Assembly: GCA_039720395.1 (NCBI GenBank)
Contig: CM077820.1
Location: forward strand, 18,001,923 to 18,065,922
DNA: 64,000 bases
DNA from: Liquidambar formosana
Lineage: Eukaryota; Streptophyta; Magnoliopsida; Saxifragales; Altingiaceae
Reading direction: 5' to 3'
Below are positions 9,889 to 21,014 of the stretch, piece by piece (the stretch's first letter is position 1; each line of letters begins with the position of its first letter). Position numbers and translations under genes: made by a program. The notes under the pieces are model-generated. The model saw only the letters and a list, made by a program, of their open reading frames with translations, was not told the DNA's origin and did not search any database.

Positions 9889-12800
9889 CTAGATTTCTTC
9901 AATGGTCGAGTCTTCCACGGTGAGGATCATATCTTGGAACATTTCAGTCATAGCCCCTGCATCAAGGTTCTCTGCCCCGTCCTCCTCTTTCTTTTCCCAG
10001 AACTCATCATTGATGGCTTCATTATCCACCATTTCAGCTGTGATTGGATACCACTCGGTGAAGAAGATTTCAAATCTCGGAACTCTAGTCTTGGTAGCTT
10101 GGTCAAAGGTGGGCTCTGGAAACCCGCAATATAGAAAATCATCCCCTTCCTTAACGAAGTAACCATTCAAAATGGGTCGATACGGAGAGATCCTCAGGTC
10201 TGGCACCCTTCCCTCGGCTTTGGCTCTTACTTTCTCTTTATTCCTCTTCAGTATTTTTGCATGATCATTTCTGGAGGGCTCATATCCTAGCCCAAAGGTG
10301 TATGAGGTGATACGGCTCTGAATAGACTTAGGGATCCCTTGTTGGCGACATCCTAGCTCCTTGCCTGGAAAGAAACTCATTCTTCTCATGATTTCACCGA
10401 CGTGCAAATTGCCGTGGGGGCAAAATTCCAAGGGTATTAACTCACCCTTCTCAAGTTCTTTCTCAATGCATTGGACATAGTCAAATCCGGATAATGGCAC
10501 CGCCGCTGATTCTGGTTGTATCTCACATATAGGCACACCCGCGAGTTTCAATTCATAGTCCCCTTGAAGTGTTACTATAGCTCCTTCGTAAGGAAACTTC
10601 ACCTTTTGATGGAGTGAAGATGGCACAGTGCCAGCAGGATGGATCCAAGGTCAGCCCAACAGCAAGTTGAAACACGACGGCACATCCAACACTTGGAATT
10701 CCACCCTGAATTCAGTGGGTCCCATGATTAGAGGCAAGGTAACCACTCCTATAACTTCATGACGGGTGTTGTCATAGGCTCTTACGATCTGCCCAGATGG
10801 CATGAAATCGGTGGGTCCCAAACCCAAGACAGTGGCAGTTCGGAGAAGACATACATTCAGTGCGGACCCATTATCGATAAGGACGGTAGGGACCCTCTTC
10901 CCCATGGTGTCAATGGTCACATAGAGAGCTTGAGAATGGCTTGGCCCGCTTTTGGGTAGGTCCACATCGGTGAAGACGATGGTTGAGTTCTTGGGAGTTG
11001 GATTCACCAAATGTACCAATCCCTTGGGGGATGTGTCAACGGGCACTTGTATCTGATTTAGTAGCTTCAAAACGGTCTGTCTGTGCTTGTGCGAGGCCAT
11101 GAGTAAGCCCCAAATAGTGATGTTGGCATTGGTCTTCTTCAGCTGCCTAAGCACTTCATCCTCTTCTTCTTGCAAGCTAGGTCGCCTCTGCCCTTCCAAA
11201 TCTTCCAACGGATTTTCAGATTCTAGATGGGGAGGCTTGAAATGACGACCCCCTCTGGTTATATGGTCCAACTCATCATCGCTAGCCCATATGTCATGGA
11301 CTTCCTCGGAGTCATTCATTAAGTCATCCCATTCTATCATGTCAATGCTCTCCATTTCTGTCGGCAAGTCATCCCAACCTGAAGGGACTATCGGCTCATC
11401 TATCATTGGACTTGGGCTTGAGTACAGCACATAGTAATCAAATTTCCCCGACGATTCACCCAATAGGCTAACCTGAGAATCCCCTGTTTCATATCTTTCT
11501 TTCAACTCTTGTTGGATAGATTTTCTGGGCAACAACAAAACCTTTTGATCGATGAGGTCTTGAATGATCTTCTTTAGTATAGAACAAGCCTCGGTGTCAT
11601 GGCCGGGTGCACGATGGTATTGGCAATATTGGTGAGGGATTGATGGCCTTAGCTTTGGTGGAAGTGGCATGATAAGGCTGTTATTGCGGCAAATGGTGAA
11701 AAGACGAGTTAAGGTCATGGGGAGTGGATTGTATTGTCTTATGGGCCAGCGAGGGCGAGATGATTCAACCCCAATGGCATTTATAGTGCTAGGTGGGGGT
11801 GTGTTGTTGTGAGATGGGAGAGGATTACGGGTGACATTTGGACGGGTTGGTGGTGAGATGACTTGCTTGTCAATGAGGTCTTGGATTTGGTGGTGAAGGC
11901 GAATACAACGGTTGGTGGCATGGCCTTTGGATTGATGGTACTTGCAGTACTCATTCTCGTTGTAGTTCTTGGGTAAGGGATTTGGTGGGGGTCTTGGGTC
12001 GAGTGGCTTCAATAGGTCACGGCTTATGAGCTTTTCAAGGACTCTTTCGAGTGGCATGAATAGGTCAGTGAATTGGCGAGGTGGGTTGACATCATTGAGA
12101 GAGAAGGGTTGGATGGGTTGAGTTATGGTATTGACCTCGGCATTGTTCTTCCCAGTAAAGTTTGTCTTGCGACTCCTCACTTCCTCAGTTTTGATTGTCC
12201 CATCATTGATAGCATCTTCAACCTGCGTGTCAGCCCCAATGAGAGCTTTGAAATTTGGGAAATAGTGGGCAAATAAATGCTTGTGGTACACGGGCAGCAA
12301 GTTCTTAATCACCAGCTAAATTTGGTCCTCCTCATTTGGCCTATCCGTCATTCTCGATGCCTTTTGTCTCCACCTTGTAATGTAAGCGGAGAAAGTTTCA
12401 TGAGCCCCTTGCTTAGTGGTTTCCAGGTCTCTTCGGGTAACATCCACCTCAGTGTTGTACTTGTAGTGCTCCGAGAACTCATTGCATATGTCTTCCCAAG
12501 TCCGAGTTCTGTTTTCATCCAAGGATAAGAACCATTTCAAAGCAGAAGTGGCCAAGGTTTCATGGAACATTTGAGCTAAAAGCTCATCGGTGGCTCCTCG
12601 AGGGTGCATAGCTCGCACATACATCTTTAAATGAGTCTTAGGGCAACCTGTTCCATCAAACTTTTCTAATTCGGGCATCTTGAATTGCAATGGAATACGA
12701 GCCGTTGGAAATAGAGATAAAGTCCTCACATCGACCATGTCATCAGCCCTACGAATCCCTTTTATAGTTCTCTCCAATGCTTCTACCTTGCTAGCTAACA

Positions 12801-13113
12801 CGGAATCACTGCTAGTACCCTTCCCCTTGGCTTCCCCTTCTAGGTTGGTGACCAAAGGTTTCGAGCTACTTTCCCCCCTTGTCTTGGTGTTCTCATTGGA
12901 TTGAGGTCCCTCTTCGGTGCCAACCCCATGAGGTATACCCGAGGAATGGGCCTTAGAGCCATTTTGTTCAAGATCCGCCATCTTCTGTTGGTTCTCTTGA
13001 GCCATTTTCAATGCGGTATCGGATGTCTCGGCGGTATGATCAAGCTTGGTCATGATGGCTTTCAGGCAAGCCTCAAGGTCAAAGTGCCCCTCACTAGTCC
13101 TTTCGTCGGCCAT
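9889..13113 (-). pseudogene. gag-pro: Tat-lineage gag-protease polyprotein, multiple nonsense codons
   Basis: A single frame runs from ATG 13113 (MADERTSEG...; the frame is open upstream to 13179 but without ATG) to 9889. It is interrupted by TAG 12316-12318 and TGA 10651-10653, and ends at TAG 9889-9891. The gag part has the retrotransposon gag core (FDGTGCPKTHLKMYV, LKWFLSLDENRTRTWEDICNEF). Two zinc knuckles of the C-x2-H-x4-H-x4-C kind used by this lineage follow (CKYHQSKGHATNRC and CQYHRAPGHDTEAC). The aspartic protease has LIDNGSALNVC as its active-site loop and ends in CFNLLLG, where the TGA falls. After it comes a linker of about 245 aa of unknown role. The nonsense codons look like CAG-to-TAG and CGA-to-TGA changes, the expected decay of methylated cytosines. 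Confidence 0.9.
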
Positions 13114-13954
13114 GTCCGTCTGATGGGTAGATTCAACACTCACTAGACGCCCTTGCGGATTGCGGATCCAAGCTATCACGTCTATGGATAAAAAAGTTTT
13201 AACCTTTAGCCTAAGGACTTGTCCTAAACCTCCATATTTTCCTTAATGAACTCGGTCTCTACACCATATTCAATTAATTCATTCCTTTTATCCAATTACC
13301 TTTACAAGGGTCATGGATCAAGGGTATGTTTAAAAGAATAGGGTATAGAGTCCTTCAATTAGGTTTAATTATTCTCCTAGGACTAGCACATCACAAACAT
13401 AACTTTATATCCTACTTCCTTAATTTATTCCTCCTAACCCATGGCCTTAACGAAGGTTAGGGTTTAAAGGTCTATGTTAAGGGCATAAGATGTAAAGCCT
13501 CACACCATAAACACGACATAGCATCATTACAAACAGTTGTGGGTGCATAAAGGTGAGACCATAGTGTCCTACAAGGCCCACTACATGAACTAAAATAGGG
13601 TAGGCTAGGGTCCTTCACTTGCTTGAGCAATCCTTATACCTAACCACATGTGGCATCAGGAATGCCGCGTGGGTCCAGCAGTACGTGATTAACTCATTTA
13701 ATATACCCAAGGGTACTAGGCAAGAGAGGTTGATAGCTTTCACCCCAACGCTTGGAATCAGGAAAACCAAGGTTGAAACTAGGCCCATCGTTGGCAAGGA
13801 TACATCGAGGGACATCGATCCTAGCATGCAAGAGTTTGCACACACAATGCAATAAATGAAAGCACACAATCAAGTGGATGCAATGTGATTGATTTTAATT
13901 AAACATAAGAAATTAACCTAGCCCAATTAAACTTTATAGAGTCTAGCCCACAAA
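13114..13954 (-). other. Retrotransposon leader between PBS and gag
   Basis: This is 5' untranslated leader of the Tat element on the minus strand. It holds small unconserved ORFs only. I see no extra ORF1 of the Ogre type. Confidence 0.6.
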
Positions 13955-13972
13955 TCCCCAGCGGAGTCGCCA
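13955..13972 (-). other. Primer-binding site
   Basis: On the minus strand TGGCGACTCCGCTGGGGA begins three bases after the LTR end (…GGTTCACA). Position and the TGG start are those of a tRNA-3'-end complement. This sequence type is one I associate with Tat elements, but I have not matched it to a specific tRNA. Confidence 0.7.
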
Positions 13973-15671
13973 AACTGTGAACCCCGGAAATTGGCCCACA
14001 AGGATTGAAAAGAAAATAGATAGGTTTGAAAAGGAAAAAGGAGTCGCCACCTTATTTTTTAAAGGAAACAAGGAAAACCCTAAAAATAGTCTGTTTTAGG
14101 AAAACAATTTGAATGACTCCATGTTTAAAAAGGAAAGGCAAAAACTGTCTTTTGGAAACCAAAGAAATCAGGGATTCGGAGGTTAAGTTATGACATGGGA
14201 AGGTTCTAGGCAAAGCCTATAGGCACCCATGTCACCCTTTCGGTCTCTCGATTCATTTGGGCTAAATTAAAGTCTTTCTATACAAAAATCAGCAAGTATA
14301 TCATCACAAGAATTGCATGCATATCATCTATTTCATTTATCCATCCATGCATAATAAGCACATAAAAACAGAAAATAAAGAAAGAGAAAAGAAAACAAAA
14401 AGAAACCTAGGATGCTTGGATCCTAGAACGGACTTGAGCCTCACGAAGAGCGCCTATGTACCATGCAGCAAAATACATGGATCAAAGTCCACGTAGTTCG
14501 ATTAGAATTAGGGTTAAGACTTAATACAAACCTATGGTAAAAACCCTAGGTTTCCTTATTTGATCAAAAGAGTTGAATTTGATAGAAAGTTTGATTTTAG
14601 AAAGAACTCCACAAAATGGAAACTTCAATAAAAACCAGAATTTATTTAACAAGGAAACCTCTAATTATACCATAGACTCGTATTAGGAAATAACCCTAAA
14701 GAGGGAGAAGAGAAAGAGTTAAGGAAGGGAAGTGAATTGGGGCACCTTCATACCTGCTTACCTGAGCGCAATTGCTCCAAGCATTAGCCATTTCAAGCAT
14801 TGGCAGCCCTATTTGCTATAGGACAATTATCACACCTATTTACACCCTTACAAGTGCTCAAAACCATGCAAAAACACTAACATGCAAATCTGGACAGAAT
14901 AGTATTATGGCCTAAAATCATCTACTAAGCATGCTAACAGCAAAAACAGCAAACTTTCATAAGCCCTAACACAATCCTAAAACCATATCATGCATAAAAC
15001 CCTAGAAATAAACTAAACATGCATGCAAAAATACCATAATTACTCCATATACAGCAATTATGAAGAAAAAACAATAAAAAGACCTACTTTAATATGCTGT
15101 ATCATAAAACAAGGACACTAAAACCCTAAACTCACAAATATGCTTAAAAACACACAAAACGAACCTCAATCATGCTAAAATAAAAATAAACAGAACCTAA
15201 ATCATGCATATTAACTAACTAAAGCAATAAAACATGATAAGAAACCCTAACACTAACATGCAATGACCTTATTCTAAAACAAAGACAACAGAAGCACAAG
15301 AATCACACCTATGCATTGGAACCTATGAACTAACTCTAAGGCATGCAAAAACCATCATGAACATCATTATTATCACATGTATTAACTAATAGAAACCTCA
15401 ATCCATGGTAAAAATTATAAGCATTGCATGCAATAGAGCTATCCTACGTGATACCCTAGTTTAAGCTTGAATAGAGAAGGAGAATACCTTTAGGAAGCCT
15501 TCCTTGCTGCTGTATGGACTTCCTTTTGCTCTTGTGGATGTCTTCAATCAATGTTCTCCAAGGCTACAACAAGAACTCCAGCACTCCTTCAAGTCTCTCT
15601 CTTTTATTCTCTCTCAAACACTCAAGTATTAATGCATAAAATAGCTCCCCTTATGCTGAAGCATGGAGGGG

Positions 15672-15679
15672 TATTTATA
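15672..15679 (-). promoter_or_regulatory. LTR TATA box
   Basis: TATAAATA on the minus strand, about 30 bases downstream of a CCATTGG box at about 15699-15705, fixes the transcription direction of the element. The same spacing logic is seen in the solo LTR at 23736. Confidence 0.75.
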
Positions 15680-15874
15680 GACTTCAATAAGGATTAACCA
15701 ATGGCTGGGATTAAAACCCTAAAAATTAATCCAAGGGCTATTAGAGACCCCCTTGGGGCTTAAGTAACTCAGAAGTTACCAAAAATTAGAAGGAAACTCG
15801 TCCAAAAGAGTCCTTGTTCGTCAAAATAGGGAGAAATCCGCTTCAGCAAGGAAACATAGAGCAATTAGGAAAGT

Positions 15875-15960
15875 GGCCTCGGGTGACCACCAGGGCCTGG
15901 GCGGCTAGCCACCTAGGCCCAGGCGGCTAGCCGCCCGGGGCTGGGTGGTCACCCGAGCCC
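15875..15960. promoter_or_regulatory. Palindromic GGGTGACC module in LTR U3
   Basis: The arms GGCCTCGGGTGACCACC and GGTGGTCACCCGAGCC enclose two GGCTAGCC cores, nearly the same as 4423-4508. It lies about 195 bp upstream of the LTR TATA box in the direction of transcription. Confidence 0.85.
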
Positions 15961-16668
15961 ACTTCGGATTTTTAGCCTATTTTGACTCTTAATCCTTCTA
16001 GAAGTGTTTCAGGGGGCAAATTAACTCCGATTTTGATGAAACAAAAGCCAAAACGACCGTGTTTCGATGAGGAATATGTTTTTGAACATTTTAGGGTGAA
16101 AACCACTAACCATGGGGGCATGGTTAGGTTTGAACAAGGCGGTTAACCGCTATGCTCTACCTTTGCTAAGCATAGGCATGCACATGGGGTCAAACCAAAT
16201 GCTTTCCATATCAAAATTGAACTTTATAAAACACTTTTGGGGATAAAATGATGACTAATTAAAGTCAATTTGAAAAGATTTGGTTGGTAATTGTGAGTTA
16301 ATTTGAGCTAACCCCAGGAAGGGTCAATTAACCAATCTTGAACTGTATCGAGCCATTTTAATCCCGAGCCATTGATTTATCAAATTGAACCTAGAAATAC
16401 CTCTTATGCATTCATATGAACTCCAATTGACAATTTGGATGTCATTCCAAGGTCAAATAAAAAGTTTGGGACTTAAAAGATGATTATGCCCCTCAAGTCA
16501 CAAAAGCTCTTATTATCCCTCAAGATCAACTCCAATTTGAACAAAAATTCATATCCATTGTCCTTGTGACTCTAGAAAACTAATGCAAGTGACTAGCCTC
16601 AAAAACAAAACAAAAACATGCATGAAATGATGAGCCCTAGTAAGGTGGTGCAAAAATGGGGTGTGACA

Positions 16669-17618
16669 GGCGCCCATCAGCTATTGCATAGTTTCTCACT
16701 GCCTCCTTAGCATCTTTTGAGTCCTTAAATGTTTGGCCAATCTCAAGCTTTATGTCCTTTATATCTGGGGGTTCATTATATTTTGGAAACTTAGGCTGCT
16801 TTACATAAAACTCATCTTCTTCATCACTGTTTGCAGCACTTGGAGCATTTGAAGAGTTATCATAATCTGAATGTGGGGGCTGTTTGAAAGAAACCTCCCC
16901 AACAACTTCATCCCCACTACTGCCTTCCCCTTCATCTTCACTACATTCATCCTGCCCATCCCCTTTAATATCTTCATCACTAGCTACACCAACATCAAAC
17001 AAATTTTCATCATCCATTCTTTCTTCATGTACACTGTCATTATCACCCAAAGGTTCTTCATGTACACTATCATTCTCATTATCATCAAAGGGTTCATCAA
17101 AGGGTTCTTCAAGTTCACTCTCACTATCACCATGGTAACATTCATCATCACCACCAAAATTTAAATCATCAATGCCTTCTCTATTTTGCTGTGATTCCAC
17201 CCTGATCATCAAGGTCCACATGATCATCTACATTGGGTCTCTCTAAAGGTTCTTCATGTACACTCTCAATCAATAAAGGAGGGTTTATAACTTGTGATGA
17301 TGGATCATCAATGCCATGTTCAACATAGATGTGCAACACCTTGTCCATTGGCCCTAATGCTGACACCATGTCTAATAAATCTCCATCAATTTGTAAAATT
17401 CTAACACCTTCACTGAACTTAGTCCGAGGTAACCAATACCACAAATTCTTTATGTTCATGTACCCCAAACTGCCAGCAGTTTTTACAATGTGTGGTATAG
17501 ATAGAAAATCAGTATCCATATCAGGTGTGTATTCTATATTCCCTCCAACATCTCCTGACACAGGGTCATTGATAAATACCCCACCATGGTGCAATGCAAT
17601 TGTTACACACCCATCCAT
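16669..17618 (-). pseudogene. Mutator-like transposase N-terminus, cut by the Tat element
   Basis: ATG at 17618 opens a 145-aa frame matching the PB1-like domain that begins plant Mutator-like (MULE) transposases: VTIALHHGGVFIND, GYMNIKNLWYWLP, VLHIYVEHGIDDP. Near 17190 the frame shifts into a second ORF with a strongly acidic linker (repeated DSVHEE and EPFD blocks). The start of the MuDR domain (IKLEIGQTFKDSKDAKEAVRNYAIADGR) follows and then meets the LTR at 16668. The remaining DDE transposase would lie beyond the retrotransposon's far end, outside the window. It is doubly inactivated, by frameshift and insertion. Confidence 0.85.
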
Positions 17619-18663
17619 AATTTAAGCACTACACGTTTGCATATCAAACACAAAAAAATAAATAAACAACAATAACAAATTAAGGAATAAACAACTAAAT
17701 TGAGCAGATTAGCAACACAATCTGACAAATAAATAAATAATAATACATGTGGGGGACCATTTTGTTGAAAATATCAACACTACCAATAATGCATGTTGGG
17801 GACCAAACATGTGGGGGACCATTCACATTATGTCAAATAGCTTTTGGGGACTTTTAAGAAAGCAAATTTAACAAATATGGCCAACAAGCCCACAACATGT
17901 GGGGGACCATTAGAACTGAGTCAAATTGCTTGTGGGGCATTCAAGAAAGCAGCTTTCATAAATATAGCCAACAGACGATGCAATATAATTACAAAACCTA
18001 TTAGGTAATTGCTAGTTCGGACATCATAATCACAACAATCCTCCAATAGGGTAAAAAACAACGTCCAAAATAATATAGAAGAAAAAAATTGACCTATCAA
18101 CCCAAATCGTTGAATATTCAACACTAATCGTCAAAAGTTCTGTTTTTGTAGAAAAGCTAGGGTTCTACAGAACTGATGTGGCATCACAAAAATCAATAAA
18201 GAACAAGAAATGTAGAATTGGTGGTGACATTTGGGACTAAGATTTCAGTACCTGATAGTCCTGCGATGAAGAGCAATGGTAAACTCAGTTGAAGCTTCGA
18301 TTCGCCTTCCCTCCCAAATCGCGATTTTGGTTCAGTAGGCCTCCAATTCATCCCCCCAAAATGACGATTAGTGTGGAACATAAAGGGGGAGGGGATATCA
18401 CGTGAGGTCACGTGACCACCAAAGGGGTTGCAATGTGTCCACTTAAGCCACGTCATCGCCACCTAAGCCACGTCATCGCCACATAAACCAAAACGTGTGG
18501 TCCCATGGTCTTCCGTCTAACTTCTTCAACGTCCATCACGGTCTGTCCCACATTGAGTTATAATTTTTAATGTTGTCCCAAAATTGAGCAATTATAAAGT
18601 TTATGGACCACATTGAAACTAGTGGTAAAGTTTATGGTACTAATCGATGAATAACCCTTAAAC
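17619..18663 (-). other. 5' flank of the Mutator-like element
   Basis: Upstream of the transposase start are three copies of ATGTGGGGGACCATT (about 17748, 17809 and 17898). A direct repeat GCCACGTCATCGCCACCTAA lies near 18447. A GC-richer leader at 18270-18350 resembles transposase 5' UTRs. The terminal inverted repeat probably ends near 18660 (GAATAACCC), but its partner is not in view. Small ORFs here are not convincing genes. Confidence 0.45.
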
Positions 18664-18849
18664 ATATGTTGTGCATTATTCCTACCATCAGGATTTTTAT
18701 CAAACACAAGTGTATTATCAACAACATGCCCATGAGGTTCTTTGTTAAACACCTAGGGTGCAATCTGCTCGTTCACAACCTTGATCCCATTCATGTCTTG
18801 TTCACCCTCTCCATCTATATAGGTGTCATCTGAATTAAGCTGTATTGCG

Positions 18850-19448
18850 TCACTACTTTGGGTTGCTATTCATTAGTCTTAGGCTTAGCTGGAAGTCGAA
18901 TACCTTTATCTGCTATGAGTCTACAATTTGAAAGATCATAACCAACTAAATGGTAGTGAGAGCAAAAAGAATACAAATTCTCATAATAAATATTAACAAA
19001 AAATCCAAAACCTTGTCTCTCAACTCAGATGTTGTCAGGCAGTGGTTTAGATAAATCTATTTCCACTAAAACATGAGCGTAATATCCATAAATTTGATTC
19101 AACGTAGCTTTATTTATCTGGAGTGGGATCCCAACTCCTTTAGCAATTTCAAATAGATTTTGGTGATGCCAATATTCTTGTGAAAGACCATTAATTCTGA
19201 TCGAGAATGAGAATGCACTTGTTTGTGAGGATTAAATTCAGGAACCCACTGCGAAATCCGCAAAAATCCAGGGGATAAATTCCTAAATGGTAGAAGTGGA
19301 TATCAAAGTATCTTCTACCCAATAGAACTATCCGCCACTCCCCAATTATTTTCCATAAAGGAATAAGCCTAGCTCTTAAATCCAATAAAGTAAGAGGCTT
19401 AGAGCCTTTTAGAAGAAACAATCTCCCAATCACATTAGTTCTACTCAA
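18850..19448 (-). pseudogene. LINE ORF1 fragment, DUF4283 plus zinc knuckle
   Basis: Reading the minus strand gives VIGRLFLLKGSKPLTLLDLR, then RINGLSQEYWHHQNLFEIAK and YYAHVLVEIDLSKPLP, then a degenerate CCHC knuckle (FCSHYHLVGYDLSNC). This is the DUF4283/zf-CCHC_4 arrangement of plant L1-type ORF1 proteins. Frame changes near 19200 and 19025 and a stop after PKTNE show decay. It abuts the first array unit at about 19449. Region 18664-18849 upstream of its remains holds nothing recognisable. Confidence 0.7.
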
Positions 19449-19540
19449 ACTAAATGAGTTTAAATTCGTATCAGGGTAATAATAGGGACAAATGAGTGCT
19501 TTTCAGAAAAAGGCTCTCAAACTAAAGAATTATAAAGTCC

Positions 19541-20208
19541 TTTTTTATTTTATTTTATTTTATTTTATCTTAAATTTTACAAGCAAACCGATATTATTAA
19601 AAGAGGGGGGAAAAAAAAAACCAGGGGAAGGACAACCACAGAAAAAACACCAAAAAAGAGCAACACATAATGAACTGAAAAACCCCTATCTAAAAACAAA
19701 GCCCAAAACACCACTAAAAGAAAAGGAAAGCAAATGGAAAAAACACCCTAATGGAATACTGCCACACCCCAAAAGGAACTCGCCTTGACGAAACCAACAA
19801 TTGCAAGACAATACCCAAAAAGAATACAGCAAACCACACAAGGAAATTGCCTGCCCACACCAGCAATTGCAAATAATATAGCCATGATGATGACATAGAA
19901 TGAGCAAAGAAGATCGCAATCCACCTTGTTGATTCTTCACAGCTGATCTTTCCTACCAGTCCACCTTTCCCTCAACAAGCTCAACTTTCCCTTTTAAAAA
20001 AGGCACTAGCTCCAGTCACTCATCAACAAGCCACACACCAACAGCTAACATCTGCCAAAAGCTACATAAACCACTAAAACACTAATTAGAAGAAATCCAA
20101 CAGAGAAACGAGTGGCTGCGGCACCCCCCTGAGAGGCAACCCTCCCTAAACTAGAACATCCCAGCAACAAGAAAAAGATCCACCAAACAAGCCCCAAGCA
20201 TGGAAACT
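19541..20208 (-). mobile_element. 3'-truncated LINE-like insertion, present in every unit
   Basis: A T-run (poly-A tail on the minus strand) follows TAAAGTCC, and the segment ends at a second TAAAGTCC, so it has an 8-bp target duplication. Equivalent segments lie at about 22589-27100 (split by a solo LTR), 29506-30190, 32601-34971 (split), 37398-38119, 40481-41139, 43506-44150, 46514-47161, 49524-50182, 52546-53190, 55553-56200 and 58565-59135 (cut). The tail side reads AATAATATCGGTTTGCTCAT on the minus strand. No RT domain is present, so family assignment rests on tail and duplication only. Shared duplications show one insertion before amplification. Confidence 0.65.
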
Positions 20209-20609
20209 TAAAGTCCATTCATATAAATCCCCAAGCACAATAATGGAAACTTAAATTTCATTGTACTACCTAGTCACAAATTAATATGAAGAAATCATGT
20301 TCCCAAATATTATGATGTTGATATTCAACACTTTTTGTATGGGTTTAATTATAAAGACTTGTGGTTCAAATATATAGTAGGTATCACAAGATTTGATGCT
20401 ACTAGGGTGCGAACTTAGTTGGAATGTTAGATTTTCTTTTATGCCTCTTCTCTTTCTCCAAAAAAAATAAAATAATAAAGTAAATAGTGGCATGTGGAAA
20501 AAAGTCGCCCCATATATTATTCATCCCCAATAGCTTATTGGTACATGGTAAACAAAAACAAACCTAAACTATGGAAGAACTGGGTAGGTGAAGAAATGGG
20601 TGAAGCTCC

Positions 20610-21014
20610 TCATGCAATTAAAGCGCAGCGATGCCAAACTGTTTGACTTGTTTTCAAAACTCTTGCGCTATATTTATGGAACAAAGGCATGGAGAGGAGT
20701 CCCTTAACAGTTGTATCGAGGCATCACTTCCCCAAGTACACCAAATTGCGGCAACAAATGATGTTGAGATCTACTCTCCTGAATACACTAGCAAATATTT
20801 TTCACCCACAATGAGGGACCAACTTTTTTCTACAGTTAAGTACATAAATGATCTCTTCCCAGGAGATATGAACTTGCAGTTGTCGTGGCGTATGCACAAC
20901 TGCTTTAGATGCAAGCCCAGCCTCGATCAACATTGGACTACCTACCTCGATTAACATCGCACTACTAGCTAAGAACAAGACTACCAAGGTGTATAGGCTG
21001 TGGATCTTCGTTAT
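20610..21014 (-). pseudogene. ECA1/prolamin-like gene copy 1, dead
   Basis: The start codon has become ATA (21012-21014), and residue 71 is a TGA (20802-20804) just after the second conserved cysteine. Arg52 and Gly62 are also replaced (by Trp and Arg). This left-most copy is the most damaged by point changes. Confidence 0.85.

Larger units (their letters stand above)
1..16668 (-). mobile_element. Tat-lineage Ty3/gypsy LTR retrotransposon, 3' end outside window
   Basis: Read on the minus strand the order is 5' LTR (16668-13976), primer-binding site, leader, gag-protease, RT, RNase H, a second RNase H and integrase, ending at 6233. Below that lie two genes in the opposite (plus) orientation and a 92-bp tandem repeat, and the window then ends before any 3' LTR is met. 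The dual RNase H, the gag-pro/RT separation and antisense extra ORFs between integrase and 3' LTR are known traits of Tat-lineage elements. The visible part already exceeds 16.6 kb. Every protein-coding part carries disabling changes, so the copy is defective. That the left-hand genes belong to the element rather than to flanking DNA is inferred from position and from a palindrome shared with its LTR. Confidence 0.8.
13976..16668 (-). mobile_element. 5' LTR of the Tat element
   Basis: On the minus strand it starts TGTCACACCCC at 16668 and ends GGTTCACA at 13976, so TG...CA with short inverted ends, 2693 bp. The PBS follows directly. A promoter is visible: a CCATTGG CAAT-type box, TATAAATA (plus-strand 15672-15679), and a palindromic module about 195 bp upstream of it. 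The flank just outside begins GGCGC at 16669, the likely target duplication; its partner would lie outside the window. The LTR shares short blocks (GGTGGCGACTCC; GGTGCCTATAGG near CCTAGAACCTTCCCA) with the solo LTR at 22817-26656, so the two are related families. Confidence 0.88.

Noticed and set aside
9284..12318. Programmed stop-codon readthrough in gag-pol
   Set aside because: There are several scattered stops of both TAG and TGA, together with lost catalytic residues; decay is the simpler explanation.
16871..17164. Plus-strand ORFs opposite the Mutator-like transposase
   Set aside because: They are antisense of the acidic linker; low-complexity Ser/Thr/Ile composition with no domain.
18193..18462. 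89-aa minus-strand ORF in the Mutator-like 5' flank
   Set aside because: No conserved domain and it lies in the probable untranslated leader; kept as flank.
20281..20493. Minus-strand ORFs of about 70 aa downstream of several gene copies
   Set aside because: They vary in frame and ends between units and rest on A/T-rich low-complexity sequence.
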